Shown: positions 15,459 through 23,591 of the stretch, in pieces
Layout of the letters: each line of letters opens with the position of its first letter
Numbering within the stretch: the first letter of the stretch is position 1
NCBI GenBank assembly: GCA_963772955.1
Contig: CAVYZF010000015.1
Span: forward strand, 124,001 to 188,000
Reading direction: 5' to 3'
DNA from: Gp6-AA40 sp963772955
GTDB lineage: Bacteria; Acidobacteriota; Vicinamibacteria; Vicinamibacterales; UBA2999
Length of the DNA stretch: 64,000 bases
Made by a program: the position numbers and the translations under genes
Notes under the pieces: model-generated
What the model was told of the DNA's origin: nothing
Databases searched by the model: none
The model's input: only the letters and a program-made list of their open reading frames with translations

Positions 15459-16997
15459 ATGGTGAGACACGTCACGCTCCTTCTTGTCAGCGTCGCCGTT
15501 GCGAGTCCGGCGCTTGCCGCAACACCCTGCGCCGATCTGAAGTCGCTGAAGCTGTCCAACACCACGATCACGATGGCCGAGGCCGTAGCCGCCGGTCCGT
15601 TCGTGCAACCTGGACGGGCGGGTGGTGGACCACCTGCGGCAGCTGCGCCTGCGGGTCGCGGGGGCGCACCGGCCGCAGCGCCGCTGACGCTGCCCGCGCA
15701 CTGTCGCATCGCAGCAACCCTCGCGCCGTCGCCGGACTCCGACATCAAGATCGAGGTGTGGCTGCCGTCTGAAGGATGGAACGGGAAGTACCAGGCGGTG
15801 GGCAACGGCGGCTGGGCCGGCATCATCAGCTATCCGGCGATGGCTGCCGCGCTGCGAGAGGGCTATGCGACGTCATCCACCGATACCGGGCACGTCGGCG
15901 GCACATCGGGGCCGCTCATCGGGCATCCGGAAAAGGTGATCGACTACTCGCATCGCGCCGTCCACGAGATGGTGGTGACCTCGAAGAAGATCATCGATGC
16001 GTTCTACGCGCAACCAATCCGGCTGTCGTACTGGAACGGCTGCTCCACCGGCGGCCGCCAGGGGCTGATGTCGGCGCAGCGGTTCCCGGAGGACTTCGAC
16101 GCGATTCTCGCCGGCGCGCCTGCGAACTACCACTCGCACCTGCACAGCAACGATCTGGTTAACGCGGTCACCCCGCTCAACACGCCAGGGGCGCTCGTCC
16201 CGCAGGCGAAGCTGAACATGCTCAACCAGGCGGTGCTCAACGCATGCGACGCACATGACGGTGTCAAGGACGGCCTGCTGAACAATCCGGGCGCGTGCAA
16301 GTTCGACCCGGCCACACTCGGCTGCAAGGCTGGCGACGCCGAGAACTGCTTGACGCCGACACAGCTCGAGAGCGTCAAGCGGATGTATGCGCCGTCGAAG
16401 TTCAGCGACGGCAGAGTGATCTTCCCTGGCAAGACGATCGGCAGCGAGGCATCGTGGACCGCGATCCTCGACACGCAGAAGCAGCCGATCTTCGTCGCCA
16501 CGGGATCGTTCCAGCTTGCCTATCAGGATCCGAACTGGGACTGGACGAAGTTCGACGTCGACCGTGATGTGAAATTCGTGGACGAGAAGACCGGCTTCGT
16601 CAACGCCACGGATCCGGATCTCAGCAAGTTCAAGGCGCGCGGCGGGAAGATCCTGATGTACCACGGCTGGAACGACGTGGCGATCTCGCCGCAGAACAGC
16701 ATCGACTACTACAAGAGCGTGCTGTTGAAGATGGGGGGCAACCAGAGCGACTTCATCCGTCTCTTCATGGTGCCGGGGATGGGGCACTGCCAGGGCGGAC
16801 CGGGGCCCGATCAGGTCAACTACATGAGCGCGCTCGAGCGCTGGCGCGAAGCGGGCGAAGCACCCACGTCGATGACGGCGACGCGCGTGGCCGGCAACCG
16901 CGTGGACATGACTCGGCCGCTGTGCGCGTACCCGCAAGTTGCGACCTACAAGGGCACCGGCAGTACGAACGACGCCGCGAATTTCGTCTGCAAGTAG
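15459..16997 (+). CDS. Secreted tannase/feruloyl esterase family protein
   Basis: 512 residues with a signal peptide (MVRHVTLLLVSVAVASPALA). Tannase-family landmarks: a CADL start after the signal, the nucleophile elbow YWNGCSTGGRQGL (Gly-Cys-Ser-Thr-Gly-Gly), GKILMYHGWNDVAISPQNSI carrying the acid Asp, and MVPGMGHCQGG carrying the His. The elbow Cys and the Cys next to the His probably form the disulfide typical of the family. These enzymes cleave gallate or ferulate esters from plant polymers. A Gly/Ala/Pro-rich insertion (about residues 50-75) follows the first strand. A TACAAT hexamer lies at 15400-15405. Single gene, not in an operon with the deacetylase. Confidence 0.93.
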   Translation: MVRHVTLLLVSVAVASPALAATPCADLKSLKLSNTTITMAEAVAAGPFVQPGRAGGGPPAAAAPAGRGGAPAAAPLTLPAHCRIAATLAPSPDSDIKIEVWLPSEGWNGKYQAVGNGGWAGIISYPAMAAALREGYATSSTDTGHVGGTSGPLIGHPEKVIDYSHRAVHEMVVTSKKIIDAFYAQPIRLSYWNGCSTGGRQGLMSAQRFPEDFDAILAGAPANYHSHLHSNDLVNAVTPLNTPGALVPQAKLNMLNQAVLNACDAHDGVKDGLLNNPGACKFDPATLGCKAGDAENCLTPTQLESVKRMYAPSKFSDGRVIFPGKTIGSEASWTAILDTQKQPIFVATGSFQLAYQDPNWDWTKFDVDRDVKFVDEKTGFVNATDPDLSKFKARGGKILMYHGWNDVAISPQNSIDYYKSVLLKMGGNQSDFIRLFMVPGMGHCQGGPGPDQVNYMSALERWREAGEAPTSMTATRVAGNRVDMTRPLCAYPQVATYKGTGSTNDAANFVCK

Positions 16998-17124
16998 ATC
17001 GACCGCGGCTGACTGGACGAGCGACGCCGGTTAGCGGAACGGAATCCGGAACAGATTGCTCTGTACCTCTTGCAGGGTCACGACCCTCCTCATTTGGGTT
17101 AACGAGCGCGGGGGCCGACCGGAT

Positions 17125-17130
17125 TATATT
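17125..17130 (+). promoter_or_regulatory. Putative -10 hexamer (TATATT) next to start codon
   Basis: TATATT lies 9 nt before the ATG at 17140 in an otherwise GC-rich intergenic stretch. It supports that downstream ATG and suggests a leaderless or near-leaderless message. Confidence 0.45.
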
Positions 17131-17139
17131 GTCGCACCG

Positions 17140-18237
17140 ATGGATCCCAGCAGGCGCGACAGAGTGACCGACTCACTCGATCCTGCATCGATGATCGCGG
17201 CCGCGCAGACCGCCGCCGGCGCCGGCGACTTTCCCGCCGCTGAGCGCCTCCTGCGCGAAGCCGCCGAAATCCAGGAAGCAACCCTCGGCTCGCTGCATCC
17301 CGATCTCGCGAGCACGCTCAACAATCTCGCCTTCGTCTGCGAGCACACGAACAACATCGCCGACGCCGAGCGCGGCTATCGGCGCGCCCACGCCATTGCA
17401 GTCGCCTCTCTCGGCCCGCGAGATCCACTCGTTGCCACCAGCGTCACGAACCTCGTGGGGTTCTGCGCGACGCATGGGATCCCGATCTGGAGGCCGCCGG
17501 CGGTTGAACCCGAGAGCACGACAGCCACGACCGACGCCGAGACAGCGGCGACCGATACCGCAACGGCCGCGACCGCTGCCGAAACGGCTGCTCCCGAGGT
17601 CGATCGCGAACCAGAAGGCCAGCACGAGCCGGTGCCTGTTGCCGTCGCCTGGCGGAGGCCGCTCGCGATGGGCGTCACCGTCTTCGCGATCGTTCTCGTT
17701 GGCGCCGTCCTGTTCACCAACAGGCACGAACCGAAGATGCCATCGCCGAACAGCGCATCTGCGCCCCCGCCGGCGACGCCCGCACCTGCACCAGCACGTG
17801 AAGTCCAGCCTGCGGTCGCAGCGGCGCCGAGTCCTGAGCCGACTCCTTCACGGGTTGAGCGTCCGCGATCGCGCGGCACCATCGCGACGCCGCAACCAGT
17901 GACCGTGCTGAACGCGCAGTTGTGCAATGCGCTCGCGCGACGCGGGTCACCAGACTGGCAGTGCACGTCGGCAGACGGTGTTCTGCAGCCGGGAACCTTC
18001 TTCTTCTACACGCGACTGCTGACGGGCGCGAACACGACAGTCGAACATCGCTGGTATCGCGGCGAACGAGTGCACGAGGTCATGCGGCTTCGTGTGGCCG
18101 CAACTCCGGGCACGGGCTATCGGACGTTCAGCAGGAAGACGATCAGCGCGGAACGAGCTGGCGACTGGAGGGTAGAACTACGGGCCGAAGATGGAACCGT
18201 CTTGCAGGAGCAACGCTTCGCCATCCATGTTCCATGA
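17140..18237 (+). CDS. TPR protein with a membrane helix and C-terminal DUF2914
   Basis: ATG 17140 (MDPSRRDRVTDSLD) is chosen over the longer open frame because a TATATT box ends 9 nt upstream and TPR sequence begins soon after. 365 residues. Two tetratricopeptide units: AAQTAAGAGDFPAAERLLREA and HPDLASTLNNLAFVCEHTNNI. A Thr/Ala-rich stretch follows, then one membrane helix (LAMGVTVFAIVLVGAVLF, about 190-207), a Pro/Ala-rich linker, and a C-terminal DUF2914 domain (VEHRWYRGERVHEVMRLRV, GYRTFSRKTI, GDWRVELRAEDGTVL). The topology suggests a cytoplasmic TPR part and an exported DUF2914 part. Role unknown. Confidence 0.85.
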   Translation: MDPSRRDRVTDSLDPASMIAAAQTAAGAGDFPAAERLLREAAEIQEATLGSLHPDLASTLNNLAFVCEHTNNIADAERGYRRAHAIAVASLGPRDPLVATSVTNLVGFCATHGIPIWRPPAVEPESTTATTDAETAATDTATAATAAETAAPEVDREPEGQHEPVPVAVAWRRPLAMGVTVFAIVLVGAVLFTNRHEPKMPSPNSASAPPPATPAPAPAREVQPAVAAAPSPEPTPSRVERPRSRGTIATPQPVTVLNAQLCNALARRGSPDWQCTSADGVLQPGTFFFYTRLLTGANTTVEHRWYRGERVHEVMRLRVAATPGTGYRTFSRKTISAERAGDWRVELRAEDGTVLQEQRFAIHVP

Positions 18238-18336
18238 ACCGGCGATTGCTGCCTGACGGCGCGTACGCCTGCGCCCGCTTGCACACTACCTGAATGAACG
18301 CGACGCGAACCGCGAGGAGCGGTCGCCCCGTTCGTC

Positions 18337-18342
18337 TAGAAT
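18337..18342 (+). promoter_or_regulatory. Putative -10 hexamer (TAGAAT)
   Basis: TAGAAT ends 12 nt before the ATG at 18355. The same hexamer recurs close to several other starts in this window. Confidence 0.4.
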
Positions 18343-18354
18343 TAGGGTACGCCC

Positions 18355-20256
18355 ATGCAGGCCCAGGGTCGACAGTCATCATGCTTCTTTCTCGCGCTGA
18401 TGCTGCCCTCCGTGTTCAGCGCCGTCGCGTCTGCGCAGGACTTCCAGGACCCGGTGTCCGTCGCGTGGAGATTCGGCTATGGCCTTTCTGATGCGACCTA
18501 TCACTCCGTCTGGGAAAAGAACAAGGACGACGGCTACCTTCCCATCCAGGTCGAGATGGACGATGGCGGCGACATCTACTCGGGTGTGTGGCAGAAGAAC
18601 ACGGACGGGCGAGGCTGGGCGAGCTGGCGTCGGCTGACGAGCGACCAGTTCCACGACAGGTGGGACGAGTACCGCCAGAAGGGATACCGCCCGATCGATC
18701 AGGGCTCGGAAGTGATCGGCGGCGATCTGCTCTATGCGCTGATCATGGTGGAGAACAAGGAGGGGCTCGACTGGGTCTCGAACCGCAACCTCACCAGCGC
18801 GCAGTTTGCCGACAACTTCGCGGAGCACAAGGGCAAGTACAAGCCGATCGACATCGACGCCATCGAGGTGGGCGGCACGATGTTCTACTCAATCATCTGG
18901 CTCGAGAACAGGTCGAACCAGGGATGGGTGGAGCTGCGCGACATGACCCCCGCCGTGTATGGACAGAAGGTCGACGAGTACGCGGACAAGGGCTACCGCG
19001 TCGCCGACATCGAGTGCTACGAGCGCGACAACAAGCTGACCTACGCGGCGATCTGGGAAGTCAACCAGCCAGGACGCAGCTGGGTGGCCCTGCGTCAGAT
19101 GTCCTCACAGAGCTTGAAGAACAACTGGCACAAGCACGCCGATCAGGGCATGCGCATCATCGACATCGAAGTCTGTCCAGCGCTCAGCGGCGGGGGCAAT
19201 CAGTACGCCGCGGTCTGGCGCGAGAACGACGAACGGTTTGATTGGACCGGGCGGAGACTGGTCGAACAGGCATTGGCGACGTATGCCGGCGCGGCCGACA
19301 TTCCGGGCGTTGCGGCGGCGATCATCCGCAACGGACAGGTGATCTTTCGCGGTGGCGCCGGCATGGCGGATCTGGACAACGGCGTCGCAGCGCACAGCGG
19401 CACGATCTATCGCCTCGCCTCCGTGGCCAAGGCGGTCACCGGCACACTTGGCTACGACCTCGAGCAGGCGGGCATCATCAATCTCGACAACCGCACCGAT
19501 ACGATCGTTCCCGGACTCGGAACGAGGCACACGCACACCGTGCGGCAGCTGCTGCAGAATTCGGGCTGCGTCAAACACTACGTGGGCGACGACAGTGACA
19601 CACAGCTGTTGTATCCCTCCGCACAAGCGGCGTTGAATGGCCACCTGGGTGGGGCGATCAAGACCAACTCCTGGATCATCTCGGGTTGCACGCCCCCGAC
19701 CTGGAACTACTCCACCCATGGATTCACGATCGCCGCGGCAGCGTTCGAGATCCGGGCCAACGCAACGTTCGCCAGCCTGGTTCAGACCCGGATTGCCGAC
19801 CCGCTCGGCCTCGACACGCTCCGTGCGGAGATCCGCACGTCTCCAGACCCATCGGGCGAACGGGCGCCGATTTATGACGGGGATGGCGTGACCAAAGTGA
19901 GCAATGGACTTTTCGAGAACGTGAGCTGGAAGGCGGGCGGCAGCGGCATCGAGTCGTCCGCGCTGGACCTGGCACTGTTCGGAGACGGCGTGCTCCGCAA
20001 CCGCTATTTCCCGAAAGCCACGCGCGACAAGATGTGGAGTGGAGGAACCGCCAACGGACAGGCGAATGGCTGGTCCATCAATTCCGGCAAGACTGTGGTG
20101 ACCAAGGGCGGCGACAACCAGGGCTCGGACTCGCACATCCGGATCGATGTCGTCAACGGCATCACGGTCGTCGCCCTGACGAATACCAACCCTCCCTCGG
20201 TCGAGACCAGCACCCTGACGCAACAACTGCTGGCGATTGCGCAGGCGAGTCCATAG
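18355..20256 (+). CDS. Secreted polyglycine-hydrolase-like serine hydrolase: tandem-repeat domain plus beta-lactamase domain
   Basis: 633 residues with a signal peptide ending VASAQ. Residues of about 30-300 hold five repeats of about 48 residues with the pattern W-x4-L-T-x-x-x-F...Y-x-x-x-G-Y/M-x-(P/V/I)-(I/A)-D (for example WRRLTSDQFHDRWDEYRQKG and WVELRDMTPAVYGQKVDEY). This matches the bacterial tandem repeat found in polyglycine-hydrolase-like proteins. Residues of about 305-625 are a class C beta-lactamase/DD-peptidase fold with Ser356-x-x-Lys359 (LASVAKAVTG). The second motif is Tyr452-Ser-Thr rather than YxN, and the third is TKGG. The repeats may bind the substrate. The natural substrate is unknown; peptidase or esterase activity is likelier than antibiotic resistance. 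Confidence 0.9.
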   Translation: MQAQGRQSSCFFLALMLPSVFSAVASAQDFQDPVSVAWRFGYGLSDATYHSVWEKNKDDGYLPIQVEMDDGGDIYSGVWQKNTDGRGWASWRRLTSDQFHDRWDEYRQKGYRPIDQGSEVIGGDLLYALIMVENKEGLDWVSNRNLTSAQFADNFAEHKGKYKPIDIDAIEVGGTMFYSIIWLENRSNQGWVELRDMTPAVYGQKVDEYADKGYRVADIECYERDNKLTYAAIWEVNQPGRSWVALRQMSSQSLKNNWHKHADQGMRIIDIEVCPALSGGGNQYAAVWRENDERFDWTGRRLVEQALATYAGAADIPGVAAAIIRNGQVIFRGGAGMADLDNGVAAHSGTIYRLASVAKAVTGTLGYDLEQAGIINLDNRTDTIVPGLGTRHTHTVRQLLQNSGCVKHYVGDDSDTQLLYPSAQAALNGHLGGAIKTNSWIISGCTPPTWNYSTHGFTIAAAAFEIRANATFASLVQTRIADPLGLDTLRAEIRTSPDPSGERAPIYDGDGVTKVSNGLFENVSWKAGGSGIESSALDLALFGDGVLRNRYFPKATRDKMWSGGTANGQANGWSINSGKTVVTKGGDNQGSDSHIRIDVVNGITVVALTNTNPPSVETSTLTQQLLAIAQASP

Positions 20257-20263
20257 AAGGCGG

Positions 20264-20269
20264 TAGACT
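20264..20269 (+). promoter_or_regulatory. Putative -10 hexamer (TAGACT)
   Basis: TAGACT lies 11 nt before the ATG at 20281, and there is no purine-rich ribosome site between them. Confidence 0.35.
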
Positions 20270-20280
20270 CGTAGCGATTG

Positions 20281-21126
20281 ATGAATCGACCGCTCTACGC
20301 ATTCGCGATACTGGCGGTGATCGCGTTCGCCGCCAGCACCGACGCGCAACAGACTTCGAGAGGCGGTGTCACAAACCCGCCTCCACGCGACCGAGTGGCG
20401 CTTGATCGCCCTGCGCGCATCACCGGACACCCCAACTTCAACGGCATCTGGCAGGCGATGAACACCGCCTTCTGGAATCTGGAAGGTCACTCCACTGAGG
20501 CCCTGAACAATTTCTGGCCCCTCGGCGCGATCGCTGCGATTCCTGCGGGACAGAGCGTCGTGCGCGGCGGCACGATTCCGTACAAGCCGGAAGCGCTCGC
20601 GAAGCGCACCGAGAACCGCGCGAACTGGCCGGCGACCGATCCGGAGGCGAAATGCTACATGCTCGGCGTGCCACGCGTCACGTATCACAACATGCCGTTT
20701 CAGATCTTCCAGGCTGAAGGCGATCTGCTGATGGTGTATCCGTTCGCAGCAGCGAACCGCATCATCTACATGACCGACCGCACGGAACTGCCGGTCGATT
20801 CCTGGATGGGCAAATCGTTCGGGTCGTGGGACGGCGACGTACTGGCGATCACGACGAAGTGGCAGAACGGCCAGTCCTGGCTCGATCGCGCCGGCAACCA
20901 CGCGAGCAGCACGTTGACGGTCACCGAGCGCTTCACGCTTCTGAGCCCGAACCACCTCTGGTACGAGGCCACGCTCGACGACCCGCAGACCTACACGCGT
21001 CCGTGGACAATCGAGATGCCGTTGTACCGCATGATCGATCAGCAGGCGCAACTGCTGGAGCACAAGTGCGTCACGTTTGCGGACGGATTGCTCTACCAGG
21101 ATCTGATCAAGAAGGACGGCAAATGA
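20281..21126 (+). CDS. Secreted member of the WDGDxL unknown family (paralogue 1)
   Basis: 281 residues with a signal peptide ending TDAQ. Core shared with four other proteins in this window: an N-terminal P-N-F-N-G-I-W segment (HPNFNGIWQAM), a mid-protein Cys (KCYMLGVPRV), FGSWDGDVLAITTKWQNGQSW, then VTERFTLLSPNHLWYEATLDDPQTYTRPW. I know of no characterised member. The gene overlaps the following DUF6152 gene by four bases (ATGA), implying co-translation and a joint function. An inverted repeat with 7-bp arms (20360-20383) encodes the residues right after the signal peptide. No catalytic motif is evident. Confidence 0.8.
   Translation: MNRPLYAFAILAVIAFAASTDAQQTSRGGVTNPPPRDRVALDRPARITGHPNFNGIWQAMNTAFWNLEGHSTEALNNFWPLGAIAAIPAGQSVVRGGTIPYKPEALAKRTENRANWPATDPEAKCYMLGVPRVTYHNMPFQIFQAEGDLLMVYPFAAANRIIYMTDRTELPVDSWMGKSFGSWDGDVLAITTKWQNGQSWLDRAGNHASSTLTVTERFTLLSPNHLWYEATLDDPQTYTRPWTIEMPLYRMIDQQAQLLEHKCVTFADGLLYQDLIKKDGK
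20360..20383. repeat. Intragenic palindrome GAGGCGG/CCGCCTC
   Basis: Perfect 7-bp arms (GAGGCGG at 20360-20366, CCGCCTC at 20377-20383) around a 10-nt loop. It encodes RGGVTNPP directly after the signal peptide and resembles the GGCGGGCC palindrome at 8419-8440. Confidence 0.6.
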
Positions 21127-21518
21127 GAATCGCGACGGCGGCTGCCATATGGCTGACACTTGTGCTGCCGGTCGCGGCGCATCATTCCTTCTCGGCCGAG
21201 TTCGACGCAAACAAAGTCGTCACGCTGGCGGGCGAGGTCGTGATGATGGAGTGGGTGAATCCGCACTCCTGGCTGCACATCGACGTGAAGAAGCCCGACG
21301 GCGCAGTCGAGCGCTGGAAGATCGAAGGTGGATCGCCATCCGTGCTGTTTCGTCTGGGCTGGAACCGCGACTCTCTTCCCACCGGCACGAAGATTACGGT
21401 CGTCGGCTTCCAGGCAAAAGACGGTTCGCTGAGGGCCAGTTCGCGGGAGCTGCGCTTCCCGGATGGACGGAAGATGGATCTCGGCGGCTCGGGATCCAAT
21501 ACGATCGACAAGAAATAG
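21123..21518 (+). CDS. DUF6152 family secreted protein
   Basis: 131 residues starting at ATG 21123 inside the stop of the previous gene (ATGA). A short signal peptide is followed at once by the family hallmark AHHSFSAEFDANKVVTLAGEV, then EWVNPHSWLHIDVKKPDGAVERWKIEGG and LGWNRDSLPTGTKITVVGFQAKDGS. It is a small beta-barrel-like exported protein. The His-His directly at the mature N-terminus could bind metal (inference). DUF6152 has no proven function. Two other DUF6152 genes here (41693-42187, 47695-48105) also sit beside members of the WDGDxL family. Confidence 0.88.
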   Translation: MRIATAAAIWLTLVLPVAAHHSFSAEFDANKVVTLAGEVVMMEWVNPHSWLHIDVKKPDGAVERWKIEGGSPSVLFRLGWNRDSLPTGTKITVVGFQAKDGSLRASSRELRFPDGRKMDLGGSGSNTIDKK

Positions 21519-21521
21519 CCA

Positions 21522-22172
21522 TCATTCCAGCATCGACGCCAACGGCCGCGCGCCGCGCGCCGCCAGCATGTTCCTCATCTCGGCGATTTCCGCACGCTGA
21601 CCGTCCTCGACGCTCTTCGCCATCTGCACGAGCTCGCGACGGTCTGAGAGCGCCATCAACGCGCGGGCCATGATGATGCCGCCTTCGTGGTGCCTGATCA
21701 TCAATTGCAGAAACTGGATCTCGGCGTCCACGCCAGTCGCGTCGCTCAAGCGCCGTAGTTCGGCGGCACTCGCCATGCCGTGCATCAGCACAGCGCCGTC
21801 TGCCGCCGGCGTCATGTGCGAGTGACCTGGCATCCACGCCATCCGTGGCTGCACCGAGGCCTGCGGCAGTCCCCATTGCTGCAGCCATCCCATGAAGATG
21901 CCGCGCTGCGTACTTTGTGTCACGACGATGTCAGCCGCAAGCGTTCGCAGCTCGCGATCGGAGGACTTGTCGCGCACGATGAGCGACATGTCCACGGCCT
22001 GCGCGTGGTGGGTGGCCATGTCCCGGGCGAATCCGGCCTCCGCCGAATCGTCGTGCGGTGTGCCGAGTCGCGATCCGATGAGCAGCCCCGCGGCAACAGA
22101 CAGCGCGACGACCACCAGGCCGGCGGCGAACACCGTCCGCCGACGCGCGACATCGGGCAGAGGCGCAGCCAT
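21522..22172 (-). CDS. DUF305 family protein
   Basis: 216 residues. An N-terminal hydrophobic helix (TVFAAGLVVVALSVAAGLLIGS) acts as signal or anchor. The body matches DUF305, a helical ferritin-like domain: FARDMATHHAQAVDMSLIVRDKS, ADIVVTQSTQRGIFMGWLQQWG, MPGHSHM, then FLQLMIRHHEGGIIMARALM. The paired His and Met residues suggest metal, perhaps copper, binding; this is inference from composition. It is divergent from a DUF3105 gene, a combination seen in Actinobacteria as well. A TAGTAT hexamer 8 nt before the ATG and the lack of a ribosome site suggest a leaderless message. Confidence 0.93.
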   Translation of the reverse strand: MAAPLPDVARRRTVFAAGLVVVALSVAAGLLIGSRLGTPHDDSAEAGFARDMATHHAQAVDMSLIVRDKSSDRELRTLAADIVVTQSTQRGIFMGWLQQWGLPQASVQPRMAWMPGHSHMTPAADGAVLMHGMASAAELRRLSDATGVDAEIQFLQLMIRHHEGGIIMARALMALSDRRELVQMAKSVEDGQRAEIAEMRNMLAARGARPLASMLE

Positions 22173-22180
22173 GACGTCTT

Positions 22181-22186
22181 ATACTA
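22181..22186 (-). promoter_or_regulatory. Putative -10 hexamer (TAGTAT) for the DUF305 gene
   Basis: On the minus strand TAGTAT ends 8 nt before the ATG at 22172. The overlapping + strand reads TATACT and could also serve the divergent DUF3105 gene. Confidence 0.4.
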
Positions 22187-22259
22187 CGCGCTCCGGAACA
22201 GACGACCGAGGCGCAGCGCTCGCTGTGATCCCGCGCTGGGCCATCGCGAGAGGACATCG

Positions 22260-22901
22260 ATGACGAAAGCACGCGACGAGGAGAAACAGCGAAAGAGAGC
22301 CGCCCAACGCGCGGCCGCCGAGCGGAGCGCACGTCGCAGTTCCGTCATGCGGCGCGGCGCCGTAATCGTCGTCGTCGTGATCGTGGCGGCAGTCTTGTAT
22401 GACGTGTACGCGAGGCGCCAACTGCTCCAGGACGTGAAGACCGCGAGCTACAACGCCGGCATGCACAGCGCTGGTCCGATCTTCTACAGCGAGAGCCCGC
22501 CGATCGGTGGACAGCACAACGTCGTGTGGCAGAACTGCGGTATCTACAACGCGCCGATTCACAACGAGCACGCCGTGCACTCGATGGAACACGGCGCGGT
22601 TTGGATCACGTATCGCCCGGACCTCGCACAGGACCAGGTCCAGACACTCAGAGCAGTGGCCTCGGATGACTATCTGCTGCTCAGCCCCTACCCCGGCCTT
22701 GCACACCCGGTTGTCGCGAGCGCATGGAATCACCAGCTCACATTCGAGCGGGCCGATGACCCGGGGCTGTCAGCATTCATCGCACGGTACAAGAACAACC
22801 CGGAGACGACCCCGGAGTTTGGCGCACTGTGCGCTGGCGGCACCAGCGCACTTGCGACCACGGACTCGCTCACGACTGGATCAGGACCGATGACGCGGTA
22901 G
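22260..22901 (+). CDS. DUF3105 family membrane-anchored protein
   Basis: Start at 22260 (MTKARDEEKQRKRAAQ), with GAGAGGACA upstream. 213 residues. A basic N-terminus (about 1-30) precedes one membrane helix (GAVIVVVVIVAAVLYDVYA), and the exported part carries the DUF3105 signature: NVVWQNCGIYNAPIHNEHAV followed by HSMEHGAVWITY, then LLSPYPGLAHPVVASAW and a Cys near the end. The conserved Cys/His cluster (C-G-x-Y...H-x-E-H...H-S-M-E-H-G) looks like a metal site. The function is unknown. The divergent DUF305 partner suggests a shared metal- or redox-linked role at the membrane. Confidence 0.93.
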   Translation: MTKARDEEKQRKRAAQRAAAERSARRSSVMRRGAVIVVVVIVAAVLYDVYARRQLLQDVKTASYNAGMHSAGPIFYSESPPIGGQHNVVWQNCGIYNAPIHNEHAVHSMEHGAVWITYRPDLAQDQVQTLRAVASDDYLLLSPYPGLAHPVVASAWNHQLTFERADDPGLSAFIARYKNNPETTPEFGALCAGGTSALATTDSLTTGSGPMTR

Positions 22902-23018
22902 TGAGACCCGCCCGACTCCTTGGTCGAGTAGCGTCGGCGCGGTCATTTCTGTGAAGTCACCTCTCCGTTCGCTGCCGGCGATCTACCGGATCAGCGGTGA
23001 AGTCTCGATACGCCGGCC

Positions 23019-23588
23019 ATGGCAGAGAGGATCGCGGTCGGGCTCCCGGACGGGCTCGATGTCGTTCATCACGGCTCGCATGTGGAAATCGTGTGGAAGT
23101 GGTTCTCGTGGAAGATCGTCGGCCTGACCGTCTTCGCGATCTTCTGGGACGGCTTCCTCGTCAACTGGTACGTGAATCTGGTCCCCCGCACGAACGATCC
23201 GATGGCCTTCTATTTCCCCCTTGTGCACGTTGCGGTCGGCATCGGCATCACCTATTACGTCGTCGCCGGCTGGTGTAACCGGACGCGCGTTCTCGTTGGG
23301 AGCGGAAGGCTCGCGGTCGGTCACGCCCCAATACCGTGGTTCGGGAACAAGGAGATCAACGCGTCGAACCTGAAACAGCTATACGTCCAGGAGCGCATCA
23401 CTCAGTCTCGCCGTGGCGGCAGTACCTGTACCTACGAGGTCCGGGCTGTTACGCAAGACGGCCGCAACACGAAGCTGGTCGGTGGCCTCGAGACCAGCGA
23501 ACAAGCCTCGTCGATCGAACAGGAAGTCGAGAAGCGCCTCGGCATCACAGACGTTCCAGTGGCCGGCCAGATGCGCGACGACTGGTAG
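23019..23588 (+). CDS. Two-helix membrane protein with a PH-like cytoplasmic domain, unknown
   Basis: 189 residues. Two membrane helices lie at about 30-50 (WKIVGLTVFAIFWDGFLVNWY) and 65-85 (PLVHVAVGIGITYYVVAGW). A C-terminal domain (about 88-180) with alternating strands and a final helix (SEQASSIEQEVEKRLG) has the order expected of a bacterial PH-like domain (RVLVGSGRLAVGHAP, NASNLKQLYVQERI, YEVRAVTQDGRNTKLVGGLET). No enzymatic motif is seen. It is convergent with the next gene, with only 3 nt between stops. The 117-nt gap upstream holds only a weak ACTC/GAGT inverted repeat. Confidence 0.75.
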   Translation: MAERIAVGLPDGLDVVHHGSHVEIVWKWFSWKIVGLTVFAIFWDGFLVNWYVNLVPRTNDPMAFYFPLVHVAVGIGITYYVVAGWCNRTRVLVGSGRLAVGHAPIPWFGNKEINASNLKQLYVQERITQSRRGGSTCTYEVRAVTQDGRNTKLVGGLETSEQASSIEQEVEKRLGITDVPVAGQMRDDW

Positions 23589-23591
23589 TCG

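Noticed and set aside
15873..16937. 354-residue minus-strand open frame
   Set aside because: Shadow of the tannase gene; its content is dominated by charged, low-complexity sequence.
19105..21210. 701-residue minus-strand open frame
   Set aside because: It spans the antisense of three genes with recognised or paired functions, has no domain, and shows typical shadow composition.
22902..23018. Inverted repeat near 22912 as a terminator for DUF3105
   Set aside because: Arms are only about 4-5 bp and no T-run follows.
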